64,000 nt of DNA, from positions 744,001-808,000 of the forward strand of contig JANVFP010000016.1 in the NCBI GenBank assembly GCA_027919835.1, given 5' to 3'. The translations under genes were made by a program, and so were the position numbers. Within the stretch, counting starts at the first letter, position 1; each line of letters opens with the position of its first letter. Below the pieces are notes generated by a model. That model saw only the letters and a program-made list of their open reading frames with translations, ran no database searches and was not told the DNA's origin. The DNA comes from Lentinula raphanica (Eukaryota; Basidiomycota; Agaricomycetes; Agaricales; Omphalotaceae). Shown piece after piece: positions 11,075 through 22,903 of the stretch.

Positions 11075-13796
11075 TCATTGTTCCTCATCCTCGTAATCTG
11101 CTGTCAGAGATCCTCCAAGCCAGAAGACGCGGAAGTCTTCCAAGCCCTTTCGACACCAACAATAGATACCTTTTTCGCGTTCAAGCTGCGTTGAATCTGT
11201 GCTGAAGCTCGTGTTAGTGCTCAACGTTGAGTAAGAGCGATTGAGATTGGTGGCAAAAGTGTGTTGACGATCCCAGTGACCACCTGTGCACAAGAAGCCA
11301 GCATCTCCGCCTGTATCTTGTTCCGCGTACAGATTATCATCCGGGCGAGCTCTTCCCTTTCCCTTAGTGAGAAGAGAAGGCAGCGAAATCTCTTGTACTT
11401 CCACTCCGAGTTCTCCTAGGGATATGATTTGTAGATAGGCTGGAGTGGAATAACCATCCATATCGGGTTCCGAACCTTCGAAAATCCTAGCGATGATGTC
11501 GGTCGGGTTATTCTTCCAAGTAATAACACGGAGAGGAACGTGCAGGGACGAATTCGAAGGCAACGGACTAGGAAGAATATGTGTTCTTCTACCCCGCGTG
11601 AGCAATATAACTTTCATCGTTGCCTGTGAAGACAGCCCAGAAGGAGCTAACGGCATAGGCAGCTCACATATCGCAGGAGCTATCCATTTCCCGAACGAAG
11701 CCGTGTCCATCATCATCCGAGATTTACGATGGCTAGTCGGGCTGGAGCCTTCTCTGGTGAAAGAAGAAGAAGAAGAAGGCCCAGACTGACTTTGGGCATC
11801 ATCGTGCAAGTCCACCTCGCCAACGGCCGAATCTGCGAGACGGATCCAGCCGGATTTCTTGTCGAATATGACGAAGAGACTGAGTTGGGTTCCGTAAGTC
11901 ATGTTCAGGGAAGGGTTATTACTCGAAAGATGGTGGACGTCGCGAGAAGAAAGGGAACTATCCGTACGTCTATGAGAAGTCGAGGACCTGTACCCTGAAT
12001 CGGAGAATGAGCGTGCAATGTCGGAGACACTTTGCTGGAAGAAGGTGATGCTACGAGGAGCTAACGGGGTGTAGAATTCCTGAAAGAGGTTTAAGTCAGG
12101 TTCGTATGTACTTGACAGAGAGATTATCAGGAGATAGAATAGCTTGTACGTGACACTTACTTTCAAATAATGGAAGGCTCGTTCACCTTTCGGGGTTTCG
12201 TACAGGAGTATATTTGATTTTGTTGCTATTGCGAGCAACCTGCCTCCTCGAGTTCCGAGTCGTTCGTCATTCGTCCAAAGGGCATATGATAAGACAGAAG
12301 ATGTCGCGAGGCGAGAACCTGGCGTTGCTAATGGAACGAAATCGGTGGCCCAACGGAGAGGTAATTCATCGATCATATCCCAGCTCGACGAATCAAACGA
12401 GTCTGCCCTGGGAGAGCTAGGCCGGCTTCTGTTTCTACTTGCCGTTGCATCAATCGAGGGCGATGGTGAAAGCAACGACTGATACGAAGAAGAATGAGAG
12501 TGTTCGGGTGTAGTATGATGATTATTGGGAGACTCAATTAGATTTTTCAGCCCCCTGGCAATGCTGTTCTGCGGACGATGCTTTTTTGGGGGTGAATGCT
12601 GTTGAGATTGCCAGTTAGACGGCCTTCGTAAATCCAACGGACGTGCGTCCTGCAGCAAAATCAGACAATGCAAATGAGCCCACTGAACGGGAAACATGGA
12701 AGAACTGCCCAAACCTTTTGATTAATCGCCCACTTTGCCAAACTGATCAAACTAGTCAGGTTGTACATTCGAAGGACCCTATGAGATTCAGGATCTTTAC
12801 TTGACGTTGACGGTGAATCCACATCGGGCCCAACAAGCAGCAAAACGACGCCCTGCGGAGTCCCGCGGGCATCATGCTCCATCTCGAGAAGAGACATTTG
12901 GTAAACTCTAATAAGAGTGAGTACAAGGCAAGCTCGAGAAGGAAGAACACTAAAAGCCACCGTACCCTTCGCCGGTCCATATCGAGCGCGCCTGAGCTTC
13001 CTCGGGTCCTTTAACCGTGATTCCTGCTGCGGACTCGGAGAGCGGGTACATATCGAGCACAGAAAGACCTTCGTCATGCCCAATCAACAACAACTTTCCT
13101 TCCATAATCGAAAGCACACAGCGGATTGGGGAAGTCGTGTGAGGGAGGAATCTCGATCCGAATTGATGCATTCTGAGATGGGTAGGCTGAAGCTTTAAGC
13201 TCACGGAAGGAAGCGGAGGAAGTGGTGGAGATAGAGTGTGTTGGGCTGGTTGGGATATATGGAGGTTGTGGAGATCGTTTGTTTGGATATGGAGAGACAT
13301 TGGGGAAGGTGAAGGTGGTTCGTTGATGATTGTCGGAATACCTGGATATTCGGCAGGAGGTTCTGAGCCATACTATAATAGTCAGAGAAGGATTAGCGTT
13401 ATGGTTATAGAAGGTCACTGGAGAGTACATACAATCTCATCGTTTCCCCAGCCTCGTTCACGCCGTCTTGAGCGTTCTTGAGGTGATATATCCGCATAGC
13501 GCTCAGCTGCTCTACAGCAAAAAGAACAAAGATTGAAGATAGGTGTTCTGTTCGGTTCATATCTATCAAATGCACCTTTTCTCTATCCATCCCCTCCAGC
13601 GTCCAAATCTGATCAGGATTAATTTAGCGAGGGTCCAAAAGATCAATATGAGGTCTAGATAGATAGTTAAGCAACGAGCCGACCTTGAATTGGGTCCGTT
13701 CTGAGCCGCAAGGTCGTCATAAGTTGGAAGACCGTCTCCGTTGGTGGAATCACGAATATCTTGCTCAATGTAAGAAGAGTATTCTTCGCTAGACAT
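11075..13796 (-). CDS. CNH (citron-homology)-like domain protein
   Basis: Seven exons (13796-13684, 13608-13576, 13511-13433, 13372-12966, 12907-12715, 12649-12161, 12079-11075) encode 772 residues. The N-terminus has LPTYDDLAAQNGP and a basic stretch (ERSRRRERGWG). From about residue 140 the pattern PIRCVLSIMEGKLLLIGHDEGLSVLDMYP, then IWTGEGVYQMSLLEM and later GGRLLAIATKSNILLYE, resembles the beta-propeller blades of CNH domains found in Rho-GEFs and related regulators. Long Ser-rich insertions break the propeller. No DH, PH or kinase domain is present, so it would be a scaffold rather than an exchange factor. The first donor (GTCGGC) is non-standard but required by phase. Confidence 0.6.
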
Positions 13797-13890
13797 GAAG
13801 GTAGCTTGACGAGAAAGTGAGAACACGTGGAATGGCACTGCCTGAAACTCGTCGCGTTGATCACAGCAAGAAACAAAAATAAAATAAAAT

Positions 13891-13985
13891 GCATCAGAGG
13901 GGAGTCGAACCCCTTTCCCGGCCATAGAAGAGTATGCGTTTTGTAACATGGGAAGACCGGATCATAACCGTTAGACCACTGATGC
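13891..13985 (-). tRNA. tRNA-Gly (CCC) with a 24-nt intron
   Basis: Read on the minus strand, acceptor arms GCATCAG and CTGATGC pair over 7 bp, and the T arm is AGGGG-TTCGACT-CCCCT. The anticodon arm is CGGTC-TTCCCAT-GGCCG once a 24-nt insert is removed after position 37, the usual site for nuclear tRNA introns. The anticodon is CCC. The mature length is 71 nt. One D-stem pair (13:22) is a mismatch in my folding. Confidence 0.85.
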
Positions 13986-14408
13986 TTGCACAAATTGTAG
14001 CAGATACCAAGATGTGGCTGTTTCTAGCAATCGTTTCTAATGTTTTCAAGCATCAACGGCACCTTGGAAGCTGGAACTTGGGAGGCTATACAAACATCAT
14101 TGCTATGTACAGGCAATATCAGAACCAAGAAAGCACGAAAGGTAAGTAAGTCTCCTCGAAGCCAAAGCCCATAAACTGGGATCAATCAAAAATTTCACTA
14201 ATATACAAAATCGTGTCGTGAACAGTCAAAAGAGGCACTCGTGGTCCGCATCGCAAACTAGAATCGCTGATAGGCACTCTATCTCGTATGAGACGAAGAT
14301 GATGCTGTGAGAGAATGAATCAACATCGACGATATCAAGAAGGCATAAGCAATCTTCAAGTCCACATACCACTATTTGCATCTCACCAGAGCTCTGACCG
14401 TCTCATGC
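13986..14408. other. Intergenic between tRNA-Gly and pheromone-like gene
   Basis: No gene or repeat is recognisable. It would hold the 3' flank of the minus-strand pheromone-like gene and the 5' flank of the tRNA. Confidence 0.4.
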
Positions 14409-14603
14409 TCATGCTATTACGCAGAAGCTATTCGTCGCGCTAGAGCTTGACTCTTCGTCAACAGGTAGCGCGGTGGGATTGTTTTGAGCATCTTCCGATG
14501 CTGACCCCGACTCTGACCGAGCCCGTACGGCGTCAGGTTTCGAGGGATTCGTAAGTCCTGATGTAGATGGGCTCAAGAACAGGATGAATTGGAAGGAGTC
14601 CAT
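14409..14603 (-). CDS. Mating-pheromone-like precursor with CaaX box
   Basis: An intronless 64-residue frame begins at the ATG at 14603 (MDSFQFILF) and ends in CVIA followed directly by the stop codon. A small protein starting MD(S/A)F and ending in a cysteine-aliphatic-aliphatic-X farnesylation box is the hallmark of basidiomycete lipopeptide pheromone precursors. A charged cluster (VDEE) lies ten residues before the final cysteine, where an acidic/basic pair normally marks the mature peptide's N-terminus. Processing would need a farnesyltransferase, CaaX protease and methyltransferase; the peptide would act on an STE3-type receptor. No receptor gene is visible within the window, so it may be a non-mating-type or outlying copy. 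The frame also continues upstream from a TTG, which I do not use. Confidence 0.65.
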   Translation of the reverse strand: MDSFQFILFLSPSTSGLTNPSKPDAVRARSESGSASEDAQNNPTALPVDEESSSSATNSFCVIA

Positions 14604-16485
14604 TATAGAGAGAAAGAGAGATCTGGCGGAGCTGGTATGAGAATAAAAACGTCGCGGGTTCGTAACTTGCAAAAATTGCAATGTGAAGAGCTACTTCCTC
14701 CAGAGGTAAGCAGCTTATAAGGAGAGACAGTAAGGAACAAAAAGGAACTTGACGATGTTTATTTAACCCTCCTTGATCCTTCCCCCGCGCCGGTAGATGG
14801 GCTTGTTCAATACGCTTGAAGGAGCGAGAGGGAGCGAGTGTTTCTGCTATTGTGTTTTCGTGCATACAATCTGGAGATATATTGAGGGTTGATTGCAACG
14901 ACTCTGTTGGAGCCAACCGGAATGTACTCAGAGTGCTAAAAAGACAATAAGACAATGGAGGAGAGTTATCATCCAGGGCCTCTAATTAGAAGGCCTAGGA
15001 CAAGTCGGCCTTACGAGCTCAGGTTCATGGTGTTTTTGACGCATACCGGCCATTGTGTCCACTTCGGGATGATGCGATTTGTAGCCATTATTGTGCTAGA
15101 CGACGCGGAAGGCTTTGCGGAGTAAAATTTGGACTTGGTGAGGACTCGGAGTCAAGTGGCAGAGAAGGTGAGAACTGAGTTGCCGGTGAGTTGCCGTACT
15201 CCTACTTAGGTATTTGCCGACATTTGTTCACACGACCCGTTTCTCTGCCATTTGCGCAATACGAATAAGATTCAAGAAACAACTTCAACGAACCCAGAAT
15301 TTGACTCAATGTATTCAATCTAGTTCGTTCTCAACGCATGCAGACTTTGCATCCTCAATATATCCCTCGAAGCTCAAGTAATAGCACCCGCATTCGGCAG
15401 ACTTCCTATGAGTCTTCGCGACTCAGAGGATAGATGAAGGACCAAGGTCACTCTGGGTTAAAGAGCGTTTTTTGGTTTATAATATCGGTACGTCGAATCA
15501 GCGTATATCTTCAAGCTACCCGCACTGAATGCAATGGATTTGCTTCGCACAGCAATAGCCTTTTTAGCGTACCTTCACGCGCTCGTGCATTCCAAAAATA
15601 CAATCTTCCTGGAGAGATAGTTGGATTTCTCACCGAGATTCACCGGAGTTTCCAAACAACAGAGCTTTCCATTGAATATCACCTGTTCTGATATGAGGAA
15701 ACACTGGTACCTCTCGTCATCTTCTGTCCTATCAGCCGTACAGCAACGCCCAAGATTGATATCCTCATGATGATCTACGTTCAGTCAGGACTTAGGAAGA
15801 ACGTTTCGAGTTTTGATCAGTCATTCTGGAGACTATGGTTGGACAGTGGACAGGATGAGGCTCATGGGAGGCAGTAATGTATGTATCACTGTGAGTTCTG
15901 ACACCGGTATCATCAGCGCTCATTCAACTGTTTCTGGCAGATCGGTGCAACCATATGAAAATCTTTCCCGATGAAATGAATTATGCTCTATATCTCGTTC
16001 TAGGACTTATTGCTATGCTTTCGTCGCCGAAAGCTAGGGAAGGGAGCAGCCTCTTTGGTTTTTGGATGACTATCGTCTTTCGAATGCATACAAGGAATGC
16101 TAATAACATCATTGATCCAAGGACACAAATGTTAACGTTCACTAGCACTAGTAGGTATCAAAACCTGCTACATGACATCGCTCCATTATTTTCTCCGATC
16201 TTCCTTCACATATGTTTCATGGAACTCTTATTGAAGCATCAATCTCTAGGTGCCGCCACCTAAGTTCTAACATATCTCGAGCGTCCTATCTTGGAGGTCT
16301 TGCTAAGTATATATAAATTTCTACTTTTCCGTTTCTATCAGTTAGCTCTTTTCATTTTTTCCTTCCCTTCCTTTCCCTTCCTAATTCTCTACTGACCCAA
16401 TACTTCGTTCCTTCGAAACCCTTTGAGATACTTTTTTGAATCTTTCCTTCTCTGTTCTGTTCTTTCTCATCCTCGATTGACAAAT
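14604..16485. other. Intergenic, no confident gene
   Basis: Nearly 1.9 kb without a model that closes. Short coding-like stretches (around 15530-15660 and 15955-16260) are interrupted by stops and lack paired splice sites, so they may be gene remnants. TATATAAA near 16309 and a long pyrimidine tract at about 16350-16385 precede the next gene and look like its promoter and start region. Confidence 0.45.
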
Positions 16486-18795
16486 ATGTCTTCCATTCAC
16501 TCAAAAGGCAAACAGGCTTTTGCCACTACTAGAAATTTACTTCCTGCAGTCAAGCCGGATATCCCGTTCGCTCAAATCACACAAGCTCCAGCACATAGTT
16601 TTCTTGCTTGGACTTTTGGAAGGGGGACAGTGGTAGGCATCTTGCTGTTTTGTTTGCGGATATATGCTGATCGCGAGTATTTGCATAGATATACAAGATA
16701 TGGCCCGCTGTGATTTTCCAAACTCTCTTTGCTGTTGGTAGGTGCTCCAATGTCATGAGAAGGTCATTACTGATTGTTTATACAGCTATCGTTACTCTGG
16801 AGGAAAAGGGAGGGATGAAGCATTTAGCGATCCCTAATGTCATGTTGACTGTGCTTGGTACGTCCTCCTGAATATCCTCATAATCTTCAACCCAAGTTAA
16901 TCCTAGTACTCGCATAGGTGTTGTCCTTGGTTTTGTCTTATCCTACAGGTATACCCTCAGTGTCAGTGAAATCGCATCGCAAGTAAGTTCTAACCTCCTA
17001 TCTGTTAATTAACAGGGCCATGTCAGGATACGACCGTTACTGGCAAGGACGAACCGCCTGGTCAGACGTGATACAACATTCACGCTCACTCGGGCGTCTG
17101 GTTTGGTATCATGTTCCTCCCCGGTTGACTCCCCGAACCGCAGAGGAAATCTCTACCGGTCTGATGAACCGCACGAGTTCGGAGCTGACGCGGGTGATGG
17201 CTGAGAAACGGATGGCGCTTGACTTGATTCTGGGATTCGCTGTGGCGTTGAAGCATCATCTACGAGGTATGCTGATTAATTGTGGGTTTTTTGGTGATTG
17301 TATTCAATTATGTTGTTTAGGCGAGGTTGGGATTTACTATGAGGATCTTTACGCTCTTGTCCGTCCTTTGCATGAAGTAAGTGTATACCACCGAGGTTCA
17401 ATGATATACGACGTTTAGTTGACTTCTTCAGCATGACCACACAGCAGAGCAGAAGCAAGCAGCGATGACCTCTAATCTTTCTCCTCCCGGACGAGCACGG
17501 CGAATTGCATCTAGCCCTGCCCTTCCTCAAGTTCAATCGGCAGCCGCGGGTATCAGCAGAGAATCCTCACCTCCCAAAAAGCAACACCGTGTCCATTACC
17601 ACACCGAACACCCAAACATCAGTGAGAGCAAGTACGGAACCTTCCCTATCACCGACTCCCCCGAGGATCTATACACCGCGTCCCCTCCACATCATCCTTC
17701 CACAGTGAACACCAGGTCCTTGCCCCCTCGCAACAACCCGATGACCAAAACATCATGAACGATGTCTCTACGGAGCTCATTCCGTTCGCGGGTCTGTTTG
17801 GTAGTATCAGGAGGTTGTTTTCGAGGAAGAAAGGGTATTCGGAGATCTCGAATCTGGAATCTGGGATGAAGGATCCTTGGGGGTACGATGCGAGTCAGAG
17901 GAAGTGGAGTGGGCCGATTCAACCGAGGATTGGGAAGGAGAAGCATAGAGTGTCTGCGGCGACAAGGGGGGAGAATTTGCCGTTGGAGATTTTGAGGTGT
18001 ATGAGTGAGTGGTGTAGTGTGTTGGAGGAGAGGAATACTGTTCCTGGTATGTGGTTTCGTGGCTTGCGACGGTTGATATGCTGAATTTTGGTTTACAGGT
18101 ACAAGTTTAGGGTCCATCATTGGTACCATTGCCTCTCTTGAAGCGACTTTAGCTGGTAAAGTTGATGACTCAATCCGTGTAGATGATCCACTGAACACAA
18201 CTGCCCATTATCTAGCTCTTGAACAGATCCTGACTACACCTTTGCCTTTGTGAGTGCGAGACTAGTTCCATCAATGATAGATACTGATTCACCTCCACCT
18301 CCAGCGTATACTCCGTGCACATCAAACAGTAGGTCTACACTAGGTTCCTTTCCCTGAACGATCTTTCTTAAGATTATCTTTGCAGCACCGTCTGGATATA
18401 TCTTTTCTTCTTGCCCTTCCAACTAGTAGCCGAATTTAAATGGCACACTATCCCAGGTGTTGCGTTGGCAGCTTTCATCTACCTCGGTTTCCTTGCTGCT
18501 GGAGAGGAGATCGAGCAGCCATTCGGTAAGAATCTTACTATCTAGTATTCACCTCATCATCGTTCTGACGCTTACTAACCCTGTTCATTCAGGTTACGAC
18601 GAGAACGACCTCGATCTCGATATGTTCTGTAGTGAGATCATCCAGGTGGACATTGAGAACTTGAAGAAATCACCATGTCTCAACGCCTATCTGCCCCCTA
18701 CGCCAAAGATACAACGGCTTGTGAAGCATCGTTCGATGACTCTCACGGAGGTTACTACTCGTAGTGAGCTATCGGATTCGGACACTGATTATTGA
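16486..18795 (+). CDS. Bestrophin-family anion channel
   Basis: Twelve exons (16486-16632, 16689-16737, 16786-16857, 16918-16948, 17016-17266, 17321-17376, 17432-17631, 17706-18046, 18099-18249, 18305-18328, 18386-18525, 18593-18795) join in phase to 554 residues. The signature SYRAMSGYDRYWQGR with the following LVWYHVP marks the bestrophin/RFP-TM chloride-channel family. The late helices (VWIYLFFLPFQLV) and the acidic PFGYDENDLDLD motif after the last helix are the family's C-terminal membrane block and calcium-clasp-like segment. A Ser/Pro-rich insertion of about 120 residues (17432-17800) lies in the middle. Relatives form pentameric anion channels. The 74-nt intron 17632-17705 was chosen over reading through, since it restores frame and has a pyrimidine-rich acceptor. 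Confidence 0.85.
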
Positions 18796-19259
18796 ACCTC
18801 GTTCATCTATCTCTGAAACTTTTCCAAAAAAGAACCAAATGATATCTGATTCTATCTGATTCTTACTTCAAACTGGGGTGCGACGTGTTTGTTTATGGTT
18901 TACTGCTATTTTGTTGTAATTTATTATCTCGCGAGTCTACCACTGGCCATGGTTTCGTTGTACTTGCACTCTCACACTCATTTGTATCTGTTTTATCTAA
19001 TGTACATTCTTCTTTATTTGCCACTGAGTAGCGACATGTAGTCTTGAATACGCCTTCCGAAGGGTAAGTTGTGAACTCAGTGGTTAAACGGAGGAGTACT
19101 AGTTAAGCGCCGGCGTAGTCAATTTTCAGTTTGTACACGGCGTACATCGACGTCTTCTTTGAAAGCCCCTTCTACGTCAGTTTGAGTCTCAGTACAAGCC
19201 TCAAAATCTTCAAACTGAAATGGACCTTCTTCCCTCCTCTATCCTCTTCCTATACCACT
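18796..19259. other. Intergenic between bestrophin and chitinase
   Basis: Contains the 3' flank of the channel gene and the promoter of the chitinase gene. Nothing else is recognisable. Confidence 0.4.
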
Positions 19260-20847
19260 ATGATTTTTCTCTTCTCGATATGTACGTTCATTTTCTATCT
19301 ATCCACGTTCTCGCTCGTCAAAGCGTCGGATGACCATGACCATTATCACCACCATCATGATCATCACCATCAACGGGACGTTCAAGTCGCGAAGCGTGAT
19401 AACGACTTCATCGCTGCTGCTTGGTACGCTGGCTGGCACCAGGATAGCTCGCCCTCGTTCGATACTTCGGATGTAAGCTGGGAGAAGTATACCCATATGA
19501 TCTATTCGTTCGCGTGAGCATTTGCATCATTCTCAAGTTCTCGGACCACACTGAACATTATATGACTTTAGCGTACCTACATCGAATGTATCGCAACTGA
19601 GCCTGGACGGATCCGATGGCGAAAAGCTCCCGCAGTTCGTCCAGACAGCTCATCAAAACGTTCGTACTCGCCTTCTCTCTTGTCTATATCTCGCTGAAGC
19701 CCTAATCAGAACGTCAAAGCTCTCATCGCCATTGGAGGATGGGCGGGGTCTATCTACTTCTCTTCTGCAGTCGGCTCAGCCGAAAATCGAACCGCCTTTG
19801 TGAAAACTCTGACAGACTTCACGTCTAACTATGGTCTGGATGGAATCAACTTCGAGTACGTCCTGATACCGCATATATGCACGTTTTACTCAAATCTAGT
19901 GTAGCTGGGAGTATCCCAACAAACAGGGCATCGGCTGTAATGTCATCAACGCGAACGATGCGGTGAATTTCCTTGCCTTCCTTCAAGAGTTGCGTCAGGA
20001 CCCGGTCGGAGCGAAACTCAGCTTGTCCGCCGCTACTGGCATTGCTACCTTCAATGGCCCCTCTGGAACCCCTCTCGCGGATGTGACTGGCTTCGCACAA
20101 GTCCTCGACTTCATCGCTATTATGAACTACGACGTCTGGGGATCCTGGAGCGCGACCGTTGGTCCCAACTCGCCTTTGGCCGACTCCTGTGCTTCCAGCG
20201 AGAACCAGCAAGGCTCGGCCGCGACTGCTGTGAAGAACTGGAACGGTGCTGGTATGCCCTTGGACAAAATCGTTCTAGGCGTTGCTTCGTATGGGCATTC
20301 GTTCGTTGTCAGTCACGATAACGCGTTTGCTAACGGATCTGATTCGGAGCTCGCTGCTTATCCTCCCTTTGACAAATCGGCGTTCCCTCGCGGAGATTCC
20401 TGGGACGGTGATGCAGGTCCTGATGCTTGTGGCAACCATGAACCTAGCGGTGGTCAGTATAGTCCCTTTCATCCTCTGGTAGAACAAACGACTGACTGTC
20501 AATTGCCTTTAGGGACTTACAACTTCTGGGGCCTGATCAACAACGGATTCCTCGATCAGAATGGCGACTTTTTGGATAGCATTCCTCACCGATTTGACTC
20601 CTGCAGCCAAACTGTAAGTCAATGTGATATTTTCGGGGTGAATCTTGTTCTAATGCGTCTTCTACCCAAGCCATACGTGTACAATCCTGACTCCAACATC
20701 ATGGTGTCTTTTGACAACGCTCAATCGTTCACCTCCAAAGGCAAATTCATCCAAGGCGCAGGCCTGAAAGGGTTTGCGATGTGGGAGGCTGGAGGAGACT
20801 CCAATGACATTCTGCTAGATGCGGTTTCCGCTGGGATGCGTGAATGA
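19260..20847 (+). CDS. Secreted GH18 chitinase
   Basis: Six exons (19260-19513, 19572-19659, 19710-19855, 19905-20452, 20513-20613, 20671-20847) encode 437 residues. A signal peptide (MIFLFSICTFIFYLSTFSLVKA) is followed by an unusual His-rich stretch (HDHYHHHHDHHH) and a VAKR Kex2-like site before the catalytic domain. The GH18 motifs are present: ALIAIGGWAGS and the active-site strand DGINFDWEYP, where the catalytic Glu is kept and the second Asp of DGxDxDxE is Asn. The aspartate before the last Trp is only formed across the intron at 19856. Later MNYDVWG and FAMWEAGGD complete the barrel. No carbohydrate-binding module is seen. It would hydrolyse chitin in its own or another fungus's wall. 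Confidence 0.9.
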
Positions 20848-21553
20848 GCGACGAGCAGCACTAGTATTGTACGCGAACCCGTTCTGTGATGCTCAAGGTT
20901 TTGGAATGGCAAATGTGATCGCCGCTGAATATTGAATATTTGGATACTCTATTGCCATGAGTGAACGTCGTCTTCATTCGTTGGAAAGAAATGTGTCCCT
21001 ACAAGCTACTACGAAAGAGTTCGAACGTGGAAAATTTCTGGAAAAAGACGCTCGCGGGGTCGGTTATAGTTCCAATGCGGGGAATCGAACCCCGGGCTGC
21101 TGTGTGAAAGACAGCAATGTTGACCACTACACCACATTGGATTAACAATGTGGTTGATCAGTGTTGCAATCTAGGCAGAGGAAGCCAAAAGTTTGGTGAA
21201 ATGAGTTTCTACTCTAAAATTTACCGCAGTTGTCTCTGGACCACTGTCTCTCAACTTTCATGCTGATTCTGGAAGGAGGACATGATGCAATGGAGCCCAG
21301 AGGTATAGCAGATGTTTCTCTCTATCGCAATAATAACATACTTAGTATTTGGTAATGCCTCCAGACTTCAAAAGTACCATACTTCTCTAATATAGCAAGC
21401 TTGTCTTGCGAGAGTCTGCCTAGGGGAGACTACCATACTTCCCCCCTCCGCACAGAGCCCCGAAGTTCCCCTTTCCGCTGGAAGTCAAGGTGAAGTTTGA
21501 ACTCCTTCTGCATAAGTGATGATATCCTAGATTCGGGACACCAATTTCTGTCT
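20848..21553. other. Intergenic holding tRNA-Glu
   Basis: Apart from the tRNA gene at 21071-21141, no gene is visible. The stretch 21280-21500 has short pyrimidine-rich runs but no repeat unit I can define. Confidence 0.4.
21071..21141 (-). tRNA. tRNA-Glu (UUC)
   Basis: On the minus strand the acceptor arms TCCAATG and CATTGGA pair, the anticodon arm is GCTGT-CTTTCAC-ACAGC, and the T arm is CGGGG-TTCGATT-CCCCG. The anticodon is TTC. The 71-nt gene has no intron. Confidence 0.92.
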
Positions 21554-22397
21554 TCAGTCCTTCGTGCTCGACTCCGATCCGCTTAGTACTTGACCTCTCT
21601 CAAGTTGCTGTTTCTGCCGCGCTAGTTCTCGTTGCATCTGGGAACAATCGAGAAAGAGACCAGTTGGTTCAAGGTTCTAGGGCGTCATTGAGGTTGGGGC
21701 TACGGACCTTTTGGTATTGATTCAATTCTCCTGCCTGGTATTCCTCTTTTCTCGCTTTTCGTCTTCTCGCCGCCCTTTCTACACGGAGCTGCTCAGCTCC
21801 TTCGAATTCCTCCTGTGTTGGAAGCGCTGGGGGAGGTTTATTACTCCGTAGGAAGCGAAGAAAACGGTCCCACTTGGTGCCGCGTTTCGAAAGATCTGCA
21901 CCGAGTTGATCTTTCCTGGCTTTGAAAGAGACGGGGACGAAGTTGTTGGACTGGGTAATGTGTTAGTGACACCCACAGACAACTTCGAAAAAAGGGTAGC
22001 CCGAGTCCACTCACGTTCTTATCGTCCTCAGTCCCATGCTGATCGAGCTTTGCACCGAGATCCTCACAAGTATGGTCATCACTAATCTTAGGCAGACGAT
22101 AATTACATGAAGTTTGGAGCACCGAGCGGCCCTGACTCGGAACAAGAGACTTACTACTTGTTGGGGAGCAACCTTGGCATATCCGGCTCCGCGATGTTGA
22201 GGCGCTTCCAGTTCCGACTGAAGGCTCTCGAGCAGTGGTCCCGATGTAGAACTCGAGAGTTGTAAAGCCTGGGATTCAGTCGAAGACGGATTGGAACTCG
22301 TCAAAGGGTGAACAGGAGCAGCAAGAACGCCGGACGAAATGGCTGCTCCAACGAACAAGATAGCTACTAGCGCTCGAAACGTGGTGGAACGAGTCAT
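21554..22397 (-). CDS. Small secreted protein, tandem family copy A
   Basis: Four exons (22397-22155, 22086-22015, 21950-21708, 21637-21554) give 213 residues. A signal peptide (MTRSTTFRALVAILFVGAAISSGVLAAP) is followed by a Ser-rich region, then a segment NFVPVSFKARKDQLGADLSKRG with a Lys-Arg pair that could be cut by a Kex2-type protease, and finally a highly charged helical C-terminus. Copies B (22904-23743) and C (25219-26047) share the signal peptide, intron positions and the VSF...ADLSKRG block. A TATATAAA box lies at 22538-22531, about 135 bp upstream of the ATG. No known family is recognised; secretion is predicted, function is unknown. Confidence 0.7.
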
Positions 22398-22903
22398 AGT
22401 AGCTGTGAGTTGTTGAAGAGATGAGAGTTAGACGATTCTGAAGCAAAAAATTCGAAGGAGGGGAGACCAGCTCTGGGGGTGAAATGGACCACGATAAAGT
22501 TTGAATTTGAGGCCTTAAACTTGTGAGGCTTTATATACAGGGGTCGGACTGAAGCCCGCTGCCAGTGGTCCATTCGATTGAAAAAATAGCTCTAGATAGC
22601 TTGAGATAGGAAATTCGCTCACTTGCATCATAACACTGTACACTGCCAGTGTACACCGCCAAGATAAGTATCTCATGGGTTTCAAGTCGTACTAGGTATG
22701 GATCATGTTGACAGCAAAGACTCGAAGAGGTTGAAGCATCGAGATATGGAGATACGAAGATGTGTCTACTGTGATACCAAATATGTACATCAACTGCTTC
22801 TAAACTTCACCTTTGCGTCGAGCTTTCAAAGCCAATTCGTCAACGTCAACACTCCAAGACCAAGGTCAGTTGCATAGGTGACGGTCAACTATTTCTTGAC
22901 CAT
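22398..22903. other. Spacer between secreted-protein copies A and B
   Basis: Holds copy A's promoter and, at about 22790-22900, sequence similar to 25080-25230 downstream of copy C, showing that flanks were duplicated along with the genes. Confidence 0.5.

Noticed and set aside
15430..16263. Possible degenerate STE3 receptor next to the pheromone-like gene
   Set aside because: I translated the coding-like stretches and found none of the receptor's conserved sequence, only short interrupted frames.
17696..17760. Bestrophin frame ended by TGA at 17756
   Set aside because: A 74-nt intron (17632-17705) with proper ends restores the frame and the whole gene then sums to a multiple of three.
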